Shown piece after piece: positions 1 to 13,094 of a stretch of DNA of 64,000 nt. The notes below the pieces were generated by a model, which saw only the letters and a list, made by a program, of their open reading frames with translations, was not told the origin of the DNA and did not search any database. The first letter of the stretch is position 1. Each line of letters begins with the position of its first letter. The stretch is taken from assembly GCF_038502225.1 (NCBI RefSeq), contig NC_091355.1, forward strand, positions 10,393,778-10,457,777. Reading direction: 5' to 3'. The stretch comes from Cherax quadricarinatus (Eukaryota; Arthropoda; Malacostraca; Decapoda; Parastacidae). Made by a program: the position numbers and the translations under genes.

Positions 1-3000
1 TGATGGAGCGCACCTGGGACATACTGATAGCTGGGTGATGGAGCGCACCTGGGACATACTGATAGCTGGGTGATGGAGCGCACCTGGGACATACTGATAG
101 CTGGGTGATGGAGCGCACCTGGGACATACTGATAGCTGGGTGATGGAGCGCACCTGGGACATACTGATAGCTGGGTGATGGAGCGCACCTGGGACATACT
201 GATAGCTGGGTGATGGAGCGCACCTGGGACATACTGATAGCTGGGTGATGGAGCGCACCTGGGACATACTGATAGCTGGGTGATGGAGCGCACCTGGGAC
301 ATACTGATAGCTGGGTGATGGAGCGCACCTGGGACATACTGATAGCTGGGTGATGGAGCGCACCTGGGACATACTGATAGCTGGGTGATGGAGCGCACCT
401 GGGACATACTGATAGCTGGGTGATGGAGCGCACCTGGGACATACTGATAGCTGGGTGATGGAGCGCACCTGGGACATACTGATAGCTGGGTGATGGAGCG
501 CACCTGGGACATACTGATAGCTGGGTGATGGAGCGCACCTGGGACATACTGATAGCTGGGTGATGGAGCGCACCTGGGACATACTGATAGCTGGGTGATG
601 GAGCGCACCTGGGACATACTGATAGCTGGGTGATGGAGCGCACCTGGGACATACTGATAGCTGGGTGATGGAGCGCACCTGGGACATACTGATAGCTGGG
701 TGATGGAGCGCACCTGGGACATACTGATAGCTGGGTGATGGAGCGTACCTGGGACATACTGATAGCTGGGTGATGGAGCGCACCTGGGACATACTGATAG
801 CTGGGTGATGGAGCGCACCTGGGACATACTGATAGCTGGGTGATGGAGCGCACCTGGGACATACTGATAGCTGGGTGATGGAGCGCACCTGGGACATACT
901 GATAGCTGGGTGATGGAGCGCACCTGGGACATACTGATAGCTGGGTGATGGAGCGACATACCTGGGACATACTGATAGCTGGGTGATGGAGCGCACCTGG
1001 GACATACTGATAGCTGGGTGATGGAGCGCACCTGGGACATACTGATAGCTGGGTGATGGAGCGCACCTGGGACATACTGATAGCTGGGTGATGGAGCGCA
1101 CCTGGGACATACTGATAGCTGGGTGATGGAGCGCACCTGGGACATACTGATAGCTGGGTGATGGAGCGCACCTGGGACATACTGATAGCTGGGTGATGGA
1201 GCGCACCTGGGACATACTGATAGCTGGGTGATGGAGCGCACCTGGGACATACTGATAGCTGGGTGATGGAGCGCACCTGGGACATACTGATAGCTGGGTG
1301 ATGGAGCGCACCTGGGACATACTGATAGCTGGGTGATGGAGCGCACCTGGGACATACTGATAGCTGGGTGATGGAGCGCACCTGGGACATACTGATAGCT
1401 GGGTGATGGAGCGCACCTGGGACATACTGATAGCTGGGTGATGGAGCGCACCTGGGACATACTGATAGCTGGGTGATGGAGCGTACCTGGGACATACTGA
1501 TAGCTGGGTGATGGAGCGCACCTGGGACATACTGATAGCTGGGTGATGGAGCGCACCTGGGACATACTGATAGCTGGGTGATGGAGCGCACCTGGGACAT
1601 ACTGATAGCTGGGTGATGGAGCGCACCTGGGACATACTGATAGCTGGGTGATGGAGCGCACCTGGGACATACTGATAGCTGGGTGATGGAGCGCACCTGG
1701 GACATACTGATAGCTGGGTGATGGAGCGCACCTGGGACATACTGATAGCTGGGTGATGGAGCGTACCTGGGACATACTGATAGCTGGGTGATGGAGCGCA
1801 CCTGGGACATACTGATAGCTGGGTGATGGAGCGCACCTGGGACATACTGATAGCTGGGTGATGGAGCGCACCTGGGACATACTGATAGCTGGGTGATGGA
1901 GCGCACCTGGGACATACTGATAGCTGGGTGATGGAGCGTACCTGGGACATACTGATAGCTGGGTGATGGAGCGCACCTGAGCCATACTGATAGCTGGGTG
2001 ATGGAGCGCACCTGGGACATACTGATAGCTGGGTGATGGAGCGCACCTGGGACATACTGATAGCTGGGTGATGGAGCGCATCTGGGACATACTGATAGCT
2101 GGGTGATGGAGCGCACCTGGGACATACTGATAGCTGGGTGATGGAGCGCACCTGGGACATACTGATAGCTGGGTGATGGAGCGCACCTGGGACATACTGA
2201 TAGCTGGGTGATGGAGCGTACCTGGGACATACTGATAGCTGGGTGATGGAGCGCACCTGGGACATACTGATAGCTGGGTGATGGAGCGCACCTGGGACAT
2301 ACTGATAGCTGGGTGATGGAGCGCACCTGGGACATACTGATAGCTGGGTGATGGAGCGAACCTGGGACATACTGATAGCTGGGTGATGGAGCGCACCTGG
2401 GACATACTGATAGCTGGGTGATGGAGCGCACCTGGGACATACTGATAGCTGGGTGATGGAGCGCACCTGGGACATACTGATAGCTGGGTGATGGAGCGCA
2501 CCTGGGACATACTGATAGCTGGGTGATGGAGCGCACCTGGGACATACTGATAGCTGGGTGATGGAGCGCACCTGGGACATACTGATAGCTGGGTGATGGA
2601 GCGCACCTGGGACATACTGATAGCTGGGTGATGGAGCGCACCTGGGACATACTGATAGCTGGGTGATGGAGCGCACCTGGGACATACTGATAGCTGGGTG
2701 ATGGAGCGCACCTGGGACATACTGATAGCTGGGTGATGGAGCGCACCTGGGACATACTGATAGCTGGGTGATGGAGCGCACCTGGGACATACTGATAGCT
2801 GGGTGATGGAGCGCACCTGGGACATACTGATAGCTGGGTGATGGAGCGCACCTGGGACATACTGATAGCTGGGTGATGGAGCGCACCTGGGACATACTGA
2901 TAGCTGGGTGATGGAGCGCACCTGGGACATACTGATAGCTGGGTGATGGAGCGCACCTGGGACATACTGATAGCTGGGTGATGGAGCGCACCTGGGACAT

Positions 3001-6000
3001 ACTGATAGCTGGGTGATGGAGCGCACCTGGGACATACTGATAGCTGGGTGATGGAGCGTACCTGGGACATACTGATAGCTGGGTGATGGAGCGCACCTGG
3101 GACATACTGATAGCTGGGTGATGGAGCGCACCTGGGACATACTGATAGCTGGGTGATGGAGCGCACCTGGGACATACTGATAGCTGGGTGATGGAGCGCA
3201 CCTGGGACATACTGATAGCTGGGTGATGGAGCGCACCTGGGACATACTGATAGCTGGGTGATGGAGCGCACCTGGGACATACTGATAGCTGGGTGATGGA
3301 GCGCACCTGGGACATACTGATAGCTGGGTGATGGAGCGCACCTGGGACATACTGATAGCTGGGTGATGGAGCGCACCTGGGACATACTGATAGCTGGGTG
3401 ATGGAGCGCACCTGGGACATACTGATAGCTGGGTGATGGAGCGCACCTGGGACATACTGATAGCTGGGTGATGGAGCGCACCTGGGACATACTGATAGCT
3501 GGGTGATGGAGCGACATACTGATAGCTGGGACATACTGATAGCTGGGTGATGGAGCGCACCTGGGACATACTGATAGCTGGGTGATGGAGCGTACCTGGG
3601 ACATACTGATAGCTGGGTGATGGAGCGCACCTGGGACATACTGATAGCTGGGTGATGGAGCGTACCTGGGACATACTGATAGCTGGGTGATGGAGCGCAC
3701 CTGGGACATACTGATAGCTGGGTGATGGAGCGCACCTGGGACATACTGATAGCTGGGTGATGGAGCGCACCTGGGACATACTGATAGCTGGGTGATGGAG
3801 CGCACCTGGGACATACATACTGATAGCTGGGTGATGGAGCGCACCTGGGACATACTGATAGCTGGGTGATGGAGCGCACCTGGGACATACTGATAGCTGG
3901 GTGATGGAGCGCACCTGGGACATACTGATAGCTGGGTGATGGAGCGCACCTGGGACATACTGATAGCTGGGTGATGGAGCGCACCTGGGACATACTGATA
4001 GCTGGGTGATGGAGCGCACCTGGGACATACTGATAGCTGGGTGATGGAGCGCACCTGGGACATACTGATAGCTGGGTGATGGAGCGCACCGACATACTGA
4101 TAGCTGGGTGATGGGACATACTGATAGCTGGGTGATGGAGCGCACCTGGGACATACTGATAGCTGGGTGATGGAGCGCACCTGGGACATACTGATAGCTG
4201 GGTGATGGAGCGCACCTGGGACATACTGATAGCTGGGTGATGGAGCGCACCTGGGACATACTGATAGCTGGGTGATGGAGCGCACCTGGGACATACTGAT
4301 AGCTGGGTGATGGAGCGTACCTGGGACATACTGATAGCTGGGTGATGGAGCGCACCTGGGACATACTGATAGCTGGGTGATGGAGCGCACCTGGGACATA
4401 CTGATAGCTGGGTGATGGAGCGAACCTGGGACATACTGATAGCTGGGTGATGGAGCGCACCTGGGACATACTGATAGCTGGGTGATGGAGCGCACCTGGG
4501 ACATACTGATAGCTGGGTGATGGAGCGCACCTGGGACATACTGATAGCTGGGTGATGGAGCGCACCTGGGACATACTGATAGCTGGGTGATGGAGCGCAC
4601 CTGGGACATACTGATAGCTGGGTGATGGAGCGCACCTGGGACATACTGATAGCTGGGTGATGGAGCGCACCTGGGGACATACTGATAGCTGGGTGATGGA
4701 GCGCACCTGGGACATACTGATAGCTGGGTGATGGAGCGCACCTGGGACATACTGATAGCTGGGTGATGGAGCGCACCTGGGACATACTGATAGCTGGGTG
4801 ATGGAGCGCACCTGGGACATACTGATAGCTGGGTGATGGAGCGTACCTGGGACATACTGATAGCTGGGTGATGGAGCGCACCTGGGACATACTGATAGCT
4901 GGGTGATGGAGCGCACCTGGGACATACTGATAGCTGGGTGATGGAGCGCACCTGGGACATACTGATAGCTGGGTGATGGAGCGCACCTGGGACATACTGA
5001 TAGCTGGGTGATGGAGCGCACCTGGGACATACTGATAGCTGGGTGATGGAGCGCACCTGGGACATACTGATAGCTGGGTGATGGAGCGCACCTGGGACAT
5101 ACTGATAGCTGGGTGATGGAGCGCACCTGGGACATACTGATAGCTGGGTGATGGAGCGCTGGGACATACTGATAGCTGGGTGATGGAGCGCACCTGGGAC
5201 ATACTGATAGCTGGGTGATGGAGCGCACCTGGGACATACTGATAGCTGGGTGATGGAGCGCACCTGGGACATACTGATGGCGGGGGGATGGAGCGCACCT
5301 GGGACATACTGATAGCTGGGTGATGGAGCGCACCTGGGACATACTGATAGCTGGGTGATGGAGCGCACCTGGGACATACTGATAGCTGGGTGATGGAGCG
5401 CACCTGGGACATACTGATAGCTGGGTGATGGAGCGCACCTGGGACATACTGATAGCTGGGTGATGGAGCGCACCTGGGACATACTGATAGCTGGGTGATG
5501 GAGCGCACCTGGGACATACTGATAGCTGGGTGATGGAGCGCACCTGGGACATACTGATAGCTGGGTGATGGAGCGCACCTGGGACATACTGATAGCTGGG
5601 TGATGGAGCGCACCTGGGACATACTGATAGCTGGGTGATGGAGCGCACCTGGGACATACTGATAGCTGGGTGATGGAGCGCACCTGGGACATACTGATAG
5701 CTGGGTGATGGAGCGCACCTGGGACATACTGATAGCTGGGTGATGGAGCGCACCTGGGACATACTGATAGCTGGGTGATGGAGCGCACCTGGGACATACT
5801 GATAGCTGGGTGATGGAGCGCACCTGGGACATACTGATAGCTGGGTGATGGAGCGCACCTGGGACATACTGATAGCTGGGTGATGGAGCGCACCTGGGAC
5901 ATACTGATAGCTGAGTGATGGAGCGCACCTGGGACATACTGATAGCTGGGTGATGGAGCGCACCTGGGACATACTGATAGCTGGGTGATGGAGCGCACCT

Positions 6001-9000
6001 GGGACATACTGATAGCTGGGTGATGGAGCGCACCTGGGACATACTGATAGCTGGGTGATGGAGCGCACCTGGGACATACTGATAGCTGGGTGATGGAGCG
6101 CACCTGGGACATACTGATAGCTGGGTGATGGAGCGCACCTGGGACATACTGATAGCTGGGTGATGGAGCGCACCTGGGACATACTGATAGCTGGGTGATG
6201 GAGCGCACCTGGGACATACTGATAGCTGGGTGATGGAGCGCACCTGGGACATACTGATAGCTGGGTGATGGAGCGCACCTGGGACATACTGATAGCTGGG
6301 TGATGGAGCGCACCTGGGACATACTGATAGCTGGGTGATGGAGCGCACCTGGGACATACTGATAGCTGGGTGATGGAGCGCACCTGGGACATACTGATAG
6401 CTGGGTGATGGAGCGTACCTGGGACATACTGATAGCTGGGTGATGGAGCGCACCTGGGACATACTGATAGCTGGGTGATGGAGCGCACCTGGGACATACT
6501 GATAGCTGGGTGATGGAGCGCACCTGGGACATACTGATAGCTGGGTGATGGAGCGCACCTGGGACATACTGATAGCTGGGTGATGGAGCGTACCTGGGAC
6601 ATACTGATAGCTGGGTGATGGAGCGCACCTGGGACATACTGATAGCTGGGTGATGGAGCGCACCTGGGACATACTGATAGCTGGGTGATGGAGCGCACCT
6701 GGGACATACTGATAGCTGGGTGATGGAGCGCACCTGGGACATACTGATAGCTGGGTGATGGAGCGCACCTGGGACATACTGATAGCTGGGTGATGGAGCG
6801 CACCTGGGACATACTGATAGCTGGGTGATGGAGCGCACCTGGGACATACTGATAGCTGGGTGATGGAGCGCACCTGGGACATACTGATAGCTGGGTGATG
6901 GAGCGCACCTGGGACATACTGATAGCTGGGTGATGGAGCGCACCTGGGACATACTGATAGCTGGGTGATGGAGCGCACCTGGGACATACTGATAGCTGGG
7001 TGATGGAGCGCACCTGGGACATACTGATAGCTGGGTGATGGGACATACTGATAGCTGGGTGATGGAGCGCACCTGGGACATACTGATAGCTGGGATGGAG
7101 CGACCTGGGACATACTGAGCTGGGTGATGGAGCACCTGGGACATACTGATAGCTGGGTGATGGAGCGCACCTGGGACAGACTGTTAGCTGGGTGATGGAG
7201 CGCACCTGGGACATACTGATAGCTGGGTGATGGAGCGCACCTGGGACATACTGATAGCTGGGTGATGGAGCGCACCTGGGACATACTGATAGCTGGGTGA
7301 TGGAGCGCACCTGGGACATACTGATAGCTGGGTGATGGAGCGTACCTGGGACATACTGATAGCTGGGTGATGGAGCGCACCTGGGACATACTGATAGCTG
7401 GGTGATGGAGCGCACCTGGGACATACTGATAGCTGGGTGATGGAGCGCACCTGGGACATACTGATAGCTGGGTGATGGAGCGCACCTGGGACATACTGAT
7501 AGCTGGGTGATGGAGCGCACCTGGGACATACTGATAGCTGGGTGATGGAGCGTACCTGGGACATACTGATAGCTGGGTGATGGAGCGCACCTGGGACATA
7601 CTGATAGCTGGGTGATGGAGCGCACCTGGGACATACTGATAGCTGGGTGATGGAGCGCACCTGGGACATACTGATAGCTGGGTGATGGAGCGCACCTGGG
7701 ACATACTGATAGCTGGGTGATGGAGCGCACCTGGGACATACTGATAGCTGGGTGATGGAGCGCACCTGGGACATACTGATAGCTGGGTGATGGAGCGCAC
7801 CTGGGACATACTGATAGCTGGGTGATGGAGCGCACCTGGGACATACTGATAGCTGGGTGATGGAGCGCACCTGGGACATACTGATAGCTGGGTGATGGAG
7901 CGCACCTGGGACATACTGATAGCTGGGTGATGGAGCGCACCTGGGACATACTGATAGCTGGGTGATGGAGCGCACCTGGGACATACTGATAGCTGGGTGA
8001 TGGAGCGCACCTGGGACATACTGATAGCTGGGTGATGGAGCGCACCTGGGACATACTGATAGCTGGGTGATGGAGCGCACCTGGGACATACTGATAGCTG
8101 GGTGATGGAGCGCACCTGGGACATACTGATAGCTGGTGATGACCTGGGACATACTGATAGCTGGGATGATGGAGCACCTGGGACATACTGATAGCTGGGT
8201 GATGGAGCGCACCTGGGACATACTGATAGCTGGGTGATGGAGCGTACCTGGGACATACTGATAGCTGGGTGATGGAGCGCACCTGGGACATACTGATAGC
8301 TGGGTGATGGAGCGCACCTGGGACATACTGATAGCTGGGTGATGGAGCGTACCTGGGACATACTGATAGCTGGGTGATGGAGCGCACCTGGGACATACTG
8401 ATAGCTGGGTGATGGAGCGCACCTGGGACATACTGATAGCTGGGTGATGGAGCGCACCTGGGACATACTGATAGCTGGGTGATGGAGCGCACCTGGGACA
8501 TACTGATAGCTGGGTGATGGAGCGCACCTGGGACATACTGATAGCTGGGTGATGGAGCGTACCTGGGACATACTGATAGCTGGGTGATGGAGCGTACCTG
8601 GGACATACTGATAGCTGGGTGATGGAGCGCACCTGGGACATACTGATAGCTGGGTGATGGAGCGCACCTGGGACATACTGATAGCTGGGTGATGGAGCGC
8701 ACCTGGGACATACTGATAGCTGGGTGATGGAGCGCACCTGGGACATACTGATAGCTGGGTGATGGAGCGCACCTGGGACATACTGATAGCTGGGTGATGG
8801 AGCGCACCTGGGACATACTGATAGCTGGGTGATGGAGCGCACCTGGGACATACTGATAGCTGGGTGATGGAGCGCACCTGGGACATACTGATAGCTGGGT
8901 GATGGAGCGCACCTGGGACATACTGATAGCTGGGTGATGGAGCGCACCTGGGACATACTGATAGCTGGGTGATGGAGCGCACCTGGGACATACTGATAGC

Positions 9001-11079
9001 TGGGTGATGGAGCGCACCTGGGACATACTGATAGCTGGGTGATGGAGCGTACCTGGGACATACTGATAGCTGGGTGATGGAGCGTACCTGGGACATACTG
9101 ATAGCTGGGTGATGGAGCACCTGGGACTGATAGCTGGGTGCTGGAGCGCACCTGGGACATACTGATAGCTGGGTGATGGAGCGCACCTGGGACATACTGA
9201 TAGCTGGGTGATGGAGCGCACCTGGGACATACTGATAGCTGGGTGATGGAGCGCACCTGGGACATACTGATAGCTGGGTGATGGAGTGCACCTGGGACAT
9301 ACTGATAGCTGGGTGATGGAGCGTACCTGGGACATACTGATAGCTGGGTGATGGAGCTGGGTGATACCTGGGACATACTGATAGCTGGGTGATGGAGCGT
9401 ACCTGGGACATACTGATAGCTGGGTGATGGAGCGTACCTGGGACATACTGATAGCTGGGTGATGGAGCGTACCTGGGACATACTGATAGCTGGGTGATGG
9501 AGCGTACCTGGGACATACTGATAGCTGGGTGATGGAGCGCACCTGGGACATACTGATAGCTGGGTGATGGAGCGCACCTGGGACATACTGATAGCTGGGT
9601 GATGGAGCGCACCTGGGACATACTGATAGCTGGGTGATGGAGCGCACCTGGGACATACTGATAGCTGGGTGATGGAGCGCACCTGGGACATACTGATAGC
9701 TGGGTGATGGAGCGCACCTGGGACATACTGATAGCTGGGTGATGGAGCGTACCTGGGACATACTGATAGCTGGGTGATGGAGCGCACCTGGGACATACTG
9801 ATAGCTGGGTGATGGAGCGCACCTGGGACATACTGATAGCTGGGTGATGGAGCGCACCTGGGACATACTGATAGCTGGGTGATGGAGCGTACCTGGGACA
9901 TACTGATAGCTGGGTGATGGAGCGTACCTGGGACATACTGATAGCTGGGTGATGGAGCGCACCTGGGACATACTGATAGCTGGGTGATGGAGCGTACCTG
10001 GGACATACTGATAGCTGGGTGATGGAGCGTACCTGGGACATACTGATAGCTGGGTGATGGAGCGCACCTGGGACATACTGATAGCTGGGTGATGGAGCGT
10101 ACCTGGGACATACTGATAGCTGGGTGATGGAGCGTACCTGGGACATACTGATAGCTGGGTGATGGAGCGTACCTGGGACATACTGATAGCTGATAGCTGA
10201 GTGATGGAGCGTACCTGGGACATACTGATAGCTGGGTGATGGAGCGTACCTGGGACATACTGATAGCTGGGTGATGGAGCGCACCTGGGACATACTGATA
10301 GCTGAGTGATGGAGCGCACCTGGGACATACTGATAGCTGGGTGATGGAGCGCACCTGGGACATACTGATAGCTGGGTGATGGAGCGTACCTGGGACATAC
10401 TGATAGCTGGGTGATGGAGCGCACCTGGGACATACTGATAGCTGAGTGATGGAGCGCATCTGGGACATACTGATAGCTGGGTGATGGAGCGCACCTGGGA
10501 CATACTGATAGCTGGATGATGGAGCGGACCTGAGACATGCTGATAGCTGGGTGATGGAGCGCACCTGGGACATACTGATAGCTGGGTGATGGGGCGCACC
10601 TGGGACATACTGATAGCTGGGTGATGGAGCGCACCTGGGACATACTGATAGCTGGGTGATGGAGCGCACCTGGGACATACTGATAGCTGGATGATGGAGC
10701 GTACCTGAGACATGCTGATAGCTGGGTGATGGAGCGCACCTGGGACATACTGATAGCTGGGTGATGGAGCGCACCTGGGACATACTGATAGCTGGGTGAT
10801 GGAGCGCACCTCGGACATACTGATAGCTGGGTGATGGAGCGCACCTGGGACATACTGATAGCTGGGTGATGGAGCGCACCTCGGACATACTGATAGCTGG
10901 GTGATGGAGCGTACCTGGGACATACTGATAGCTGGGTGATGGAGCGTACCTGGGACATACTGATAGCTGGGTGATGGAGCGCACCTGGGACATACTGATA
11001 GCTGGGTGATGGAGCGTACCTGGGACATACTGATAGCTGGGTGATGGAGCGCACCTGGGACATACTGATAGCTGGGTGA
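1..11079. repeat. 35-bp satellite array, about 315 copies
   Basis: Head-to-tail copies of a 35-bp unit beginning TGATGGAGCGCACCTGGGAC and ending ATACTGATAGCTGGG. The array runs off the left edge and stops at 11079, where unique sequence begins. Most units are identical. The commonest variant is C to T after GAGCG (GAGCGTACC), which is enriched between about 9300 and 11050. Rare indels occur near 950, 3515, 4090, 7040-7170, 8135, 9120, 9355 and 10190. There are no spacers. Since 35 is not a multiple of 3 and the minus strand of the unit has no stop in any frame, a long minus-strand frame (11164 to 7184) exists with a 35-residue period. It ends where a variant unit near 7190 creates TAA. I treat this frame as a by-product of the satellite, not a gene. 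Confidence 0.97.
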
Positions 11080-11171
11080 CTAATTCCAGTAACTCGATTA
11101 AACTTCTCACAAATTCTTTGGCAAACTTTTGCAGGAAAAAGTTAAGACTATTTATTTTGTCCATAAATTAT

Positions 11172-11500
11172 ACACTCAGGACCTGTAGATACCTAGTTCA
11201 GGACCTGTAGGCTCAGGACTTGTAGGTTCAGTACCTGTAGGTTCAGGACTTGTAGGTTCAGTACCTGTAGGTTCAGGACCTGTATGTCCAGGACCTCTAG
11301 GTACCTATTTCAGGACCTGTAGGTACCTAGTGTAGGACCTGTAGGCTCAGGACTTGTAGGTTCAGTACCTGTATTTTCAGGACCTGTAGGTCCAGGACCT
11401 GTAGGACCAGGACCTGTAGGTCCAGGACCTGTAGGTACCTATTTCAGGACCTGTAGGTACCTAGTTCAGGACCTGTGATACCTACATAAGTGAGGGCCTG
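11172..11500. repeat. Degenerate 15-bp minisatellite
   Basis: Imperfect tandem copies of about TCAGGACCTGTAGGT. Some copies carry a GTACCTA(G/T)T insertion that makes a longer higher-order unit. It directly follows the short unique segment after the 35-bp satellite. No coding potential. Confidence 0.85.
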
Positions 11501-11529
11501 TGGTTACTAGCTCAGACCTGTGGTCCTGG

Positions 11530-11957
11530 AGTATGGACCACAAATAGGTGAACACAAACACACACACAACTAAGGAGAATGCCCTGTGAAGAAAGGTTAA
11601 ATTAAGGGAAATCGGTCTGACGACACTGGAGGACAGGAGGGTTATGGGAGACATGATAACAACGTACAAAATACTGCGAGGAATAGACAAGGTGGACAGA
11701 GACAGGATGTTCCAGAGATGAGACACAGAAACAAGGGGTCACAGTTGGAAGTTGAAGACTCAGATGAGTCAGAGAGATGTTAGGAAGTATTTCTTTAGTC
11801 ATAGAGTTGTCAGGAAGTGGAAGAATCTGGCAAGTGATGTAGTGGAGGCAGGAACCATACATAGTTTTAAGACAGGGAGAGAGAGCACCTAGTAGCGATC
11901 AGTGAAGAGGCGGGGGCCAGGAGCTATGAATCGACCCCTGCAACCACAAATAGGTGA
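11530..11957 (+). mobile_element. CR1-like LINE 3' end, truncated
   Basis: The plus strand encodes a degenerate reverse-transcriptase C-terminus. Readable pieces are GLTTLEDRR-like, RGDMITTYK and RKYFFSHRVV, the usual tail of CR1/L2-type LINE RTs. It is followed by a 3' UTR ending CCCCTGCAACCACAAATAGG and then (CA)n. The same tail precedes it near 11530-11565, so two 3' ends may be joined here. A longer copy of the same family lies on the minus strand at 14520-15722. Frameshifts and in-frame stops show it is dead. Family assignment is by eye. Confidence 0.75.
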
Positions 11958-11958
11958 G

Positions 11959-12083
<125 letters not shown>

Positions 12084-12199
12084 TATCCTCGCCGTGAATA
12101 CAGTAGGTAGTCGAGGACACATTAATGTAAATTAAATAGTCATTCCCAAAGGGCGACACTTAAAAATTAATTGCCTGACGCTTCTGTGGCAACACTGCT

Positions 12200-12350
12200 T
12201 TTCCAGTCAAGGAGGACGGGTCAGAGATGGAGAAGTGGAAGAAGAGAGAGGAAAATTAGAGGAAAAGAGGGTGAAGGAAACAGTGAGACACAAGAGGAGA
12301 GATACAAAAATAGAGAGGGAGACAAAGGGAGTGGGAGAGAGAGAGATAAG
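12200..12350. other. Purine-rich low-complexity stretch
   Basis: A run of GAGA, GGAAA and AGAGGG words with few pyrimidines. No gene or element recognised. The flanks 12082-12200 and 12350-12384 show nothing I can name. Confidence 0.5.
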
Positions 12351-12383
12351 TGTCAGTGTTCCTGTTAACTTATGTGTATATCA

Positions 12384-12450
12384 CGATGCCTGGTCATGGA
12401 CCGGACCACGGGGGGCGTTGACCCCCCGGTACACCCTCTAGGTATACTTC
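12384..12450 (+). mobile_element. CR1-like LINE 3' UTR remnant
   Basis: The words GGTCATGGACCGG and GGGCGTTGACCCCC match the 3' UTR of the CR1-like fragment on the minus strand at 18145-18580 (GGTCACGGACCGGG and GGTGTTGACCCTCC). No protein-coding part remains. Confidence 0.6.
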
Positions 12451-12590
12451 AGGTAAATCACCTGTCTAATTGGGAAAGCTGGTCTCTCTTCATGGTGTCT
12501 CGTCTTCAGTGTTCACTCGCGTGTTTCAAGTTTCCAGTATTGCACTTCCGTGGTACACAGTACCTCCATCTTGATGAAGAACACACCTGG

Positions 12591-12630
12591 GCAACACTTG
12601 GGTATCTTAATGAAGATACCCAAGTGTTGC
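12591..12630. repeat. Perfect 18-bp inverted repeat, 4-base loop
   Basis: GCAACACTTGGGTATCTT at 12591-12608 and its exact complement at 12613-12630, loop AATG. The arm is the outer end sequence of the hammerhead-like foldback family (AAGATACCCAAGTGTTGC), so two element ends meet head to head with the interior missing. Confidence 0.9.
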
Positions 12631-12692
12631 ACGTGTCAAACGTTTGACACTTGCAACGTTTGACGCATGGTGCACATGTGTCAAACGTTTTC

Positions 12693-12830
12693 CCCACAAA
12701 GTGGCTTCAGGGACTGATTACCTCAATCTCCTTGTAAATTCACTGTTTTTCTTCGTATTGGACTGATGAAGCCACTGTGTGGCGAAACGTTTCCTCAGTA
12801 AAGATACCCAAGTGTTGCACATGTTTCAGA
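12693..12830 (+). mobile_element. Foldback family 1, half copy
   Basis: Matches the right arm of the long foldback at 57087-57789: GGGACTGATTACCTCAA, then the hammerhead-like core, then AAAGATACCCAAGTGTTGCA. Only one arm is present. The family recurs in both orientations across the window. Confidence 0.8.
12760..12794 (+). ncRNA. Hammerhead-like motif, family 1 (best copy)
   Basis: Order and register: stem I 5' strand GGA (12760-12762), core CTGATGA (12763-12769), one extra A, stem II GCCAC/GTGGC with loop TGT (12771-12783), GAAA (12784-12787), CGT, then T at the position-17 slot and stem I 3' strand TCC (12792-12794). This is the type I hammerhead order, with a two-base-pair stem III (AC/GT) lying in the palindrome AAACGTTT. 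The extra A between A9 and stem II departs from the canonical core. Activity is not shown. Confidence 0.55.
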
Positions 12831-12884
12831 TATTTTCAGTGGAACACAGAATACTGGTGACAGTAGATGGCATACTGATTTATT

Positions 12885-13010
12885 ATATTTCATACATGAT
12901 GAAAAAGACACATATGCAACACAAGGCTGTCTTTACTGATGACACGTTTCGCCCACACAACAGGCTTCTTCAGTAGTGGTATAAACCTTGGTAATCAATA
13001 CCGACAAGTT
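12885..13010 (-). mobile_element. Foldback family 1 fragment with decayed core
   Basis: Minus strand reads CTGAAGA, extra A, stem II GCCT/GGGC around a longer loop, then GAAACGTG at 12940-12976. Stem II still pairs with a different sequence from the 12760 copy. Stem I is lost and G stands at the cleavage position, where hammerheads need A, C or U, so this copy should be inactive. Confidence 0.6.
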
Positions 13011-13016
13011 GGTTTA

Positions 13017-13082
13017 GAAAGACACGTAAGCAAACACTATAACATATTTAAATATGTTATAGTGTTTGCTTACGTGTCTTTC
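13017..13082. repeat. 66-bp perfect palindrome
   Basis: Two 33-base arms with no loop. The centre TTT|AAA falls between 13049 and 13050. The arm starts GAAAGACACGTAAGC and ends ACATATTT. It lies in a run of family 1 foldback fragments. Confidence 0.93.
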
Positions 13083-13094
13083 TTCAGTAGTAAA

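Noticed and set aside
1..11079. CRISPR array
   Set aside because: Units are contiguous with no unique spacers, in a eukaryotic satellite.
7184..11164. 1326-codon minus-strand reading frame as a repeat protein gene
   Set aside because: It is the 35-bp satellite read through. The unit length is not a multiple of 3, all minus frames are stop-free, and the frame ends at a chance variant.
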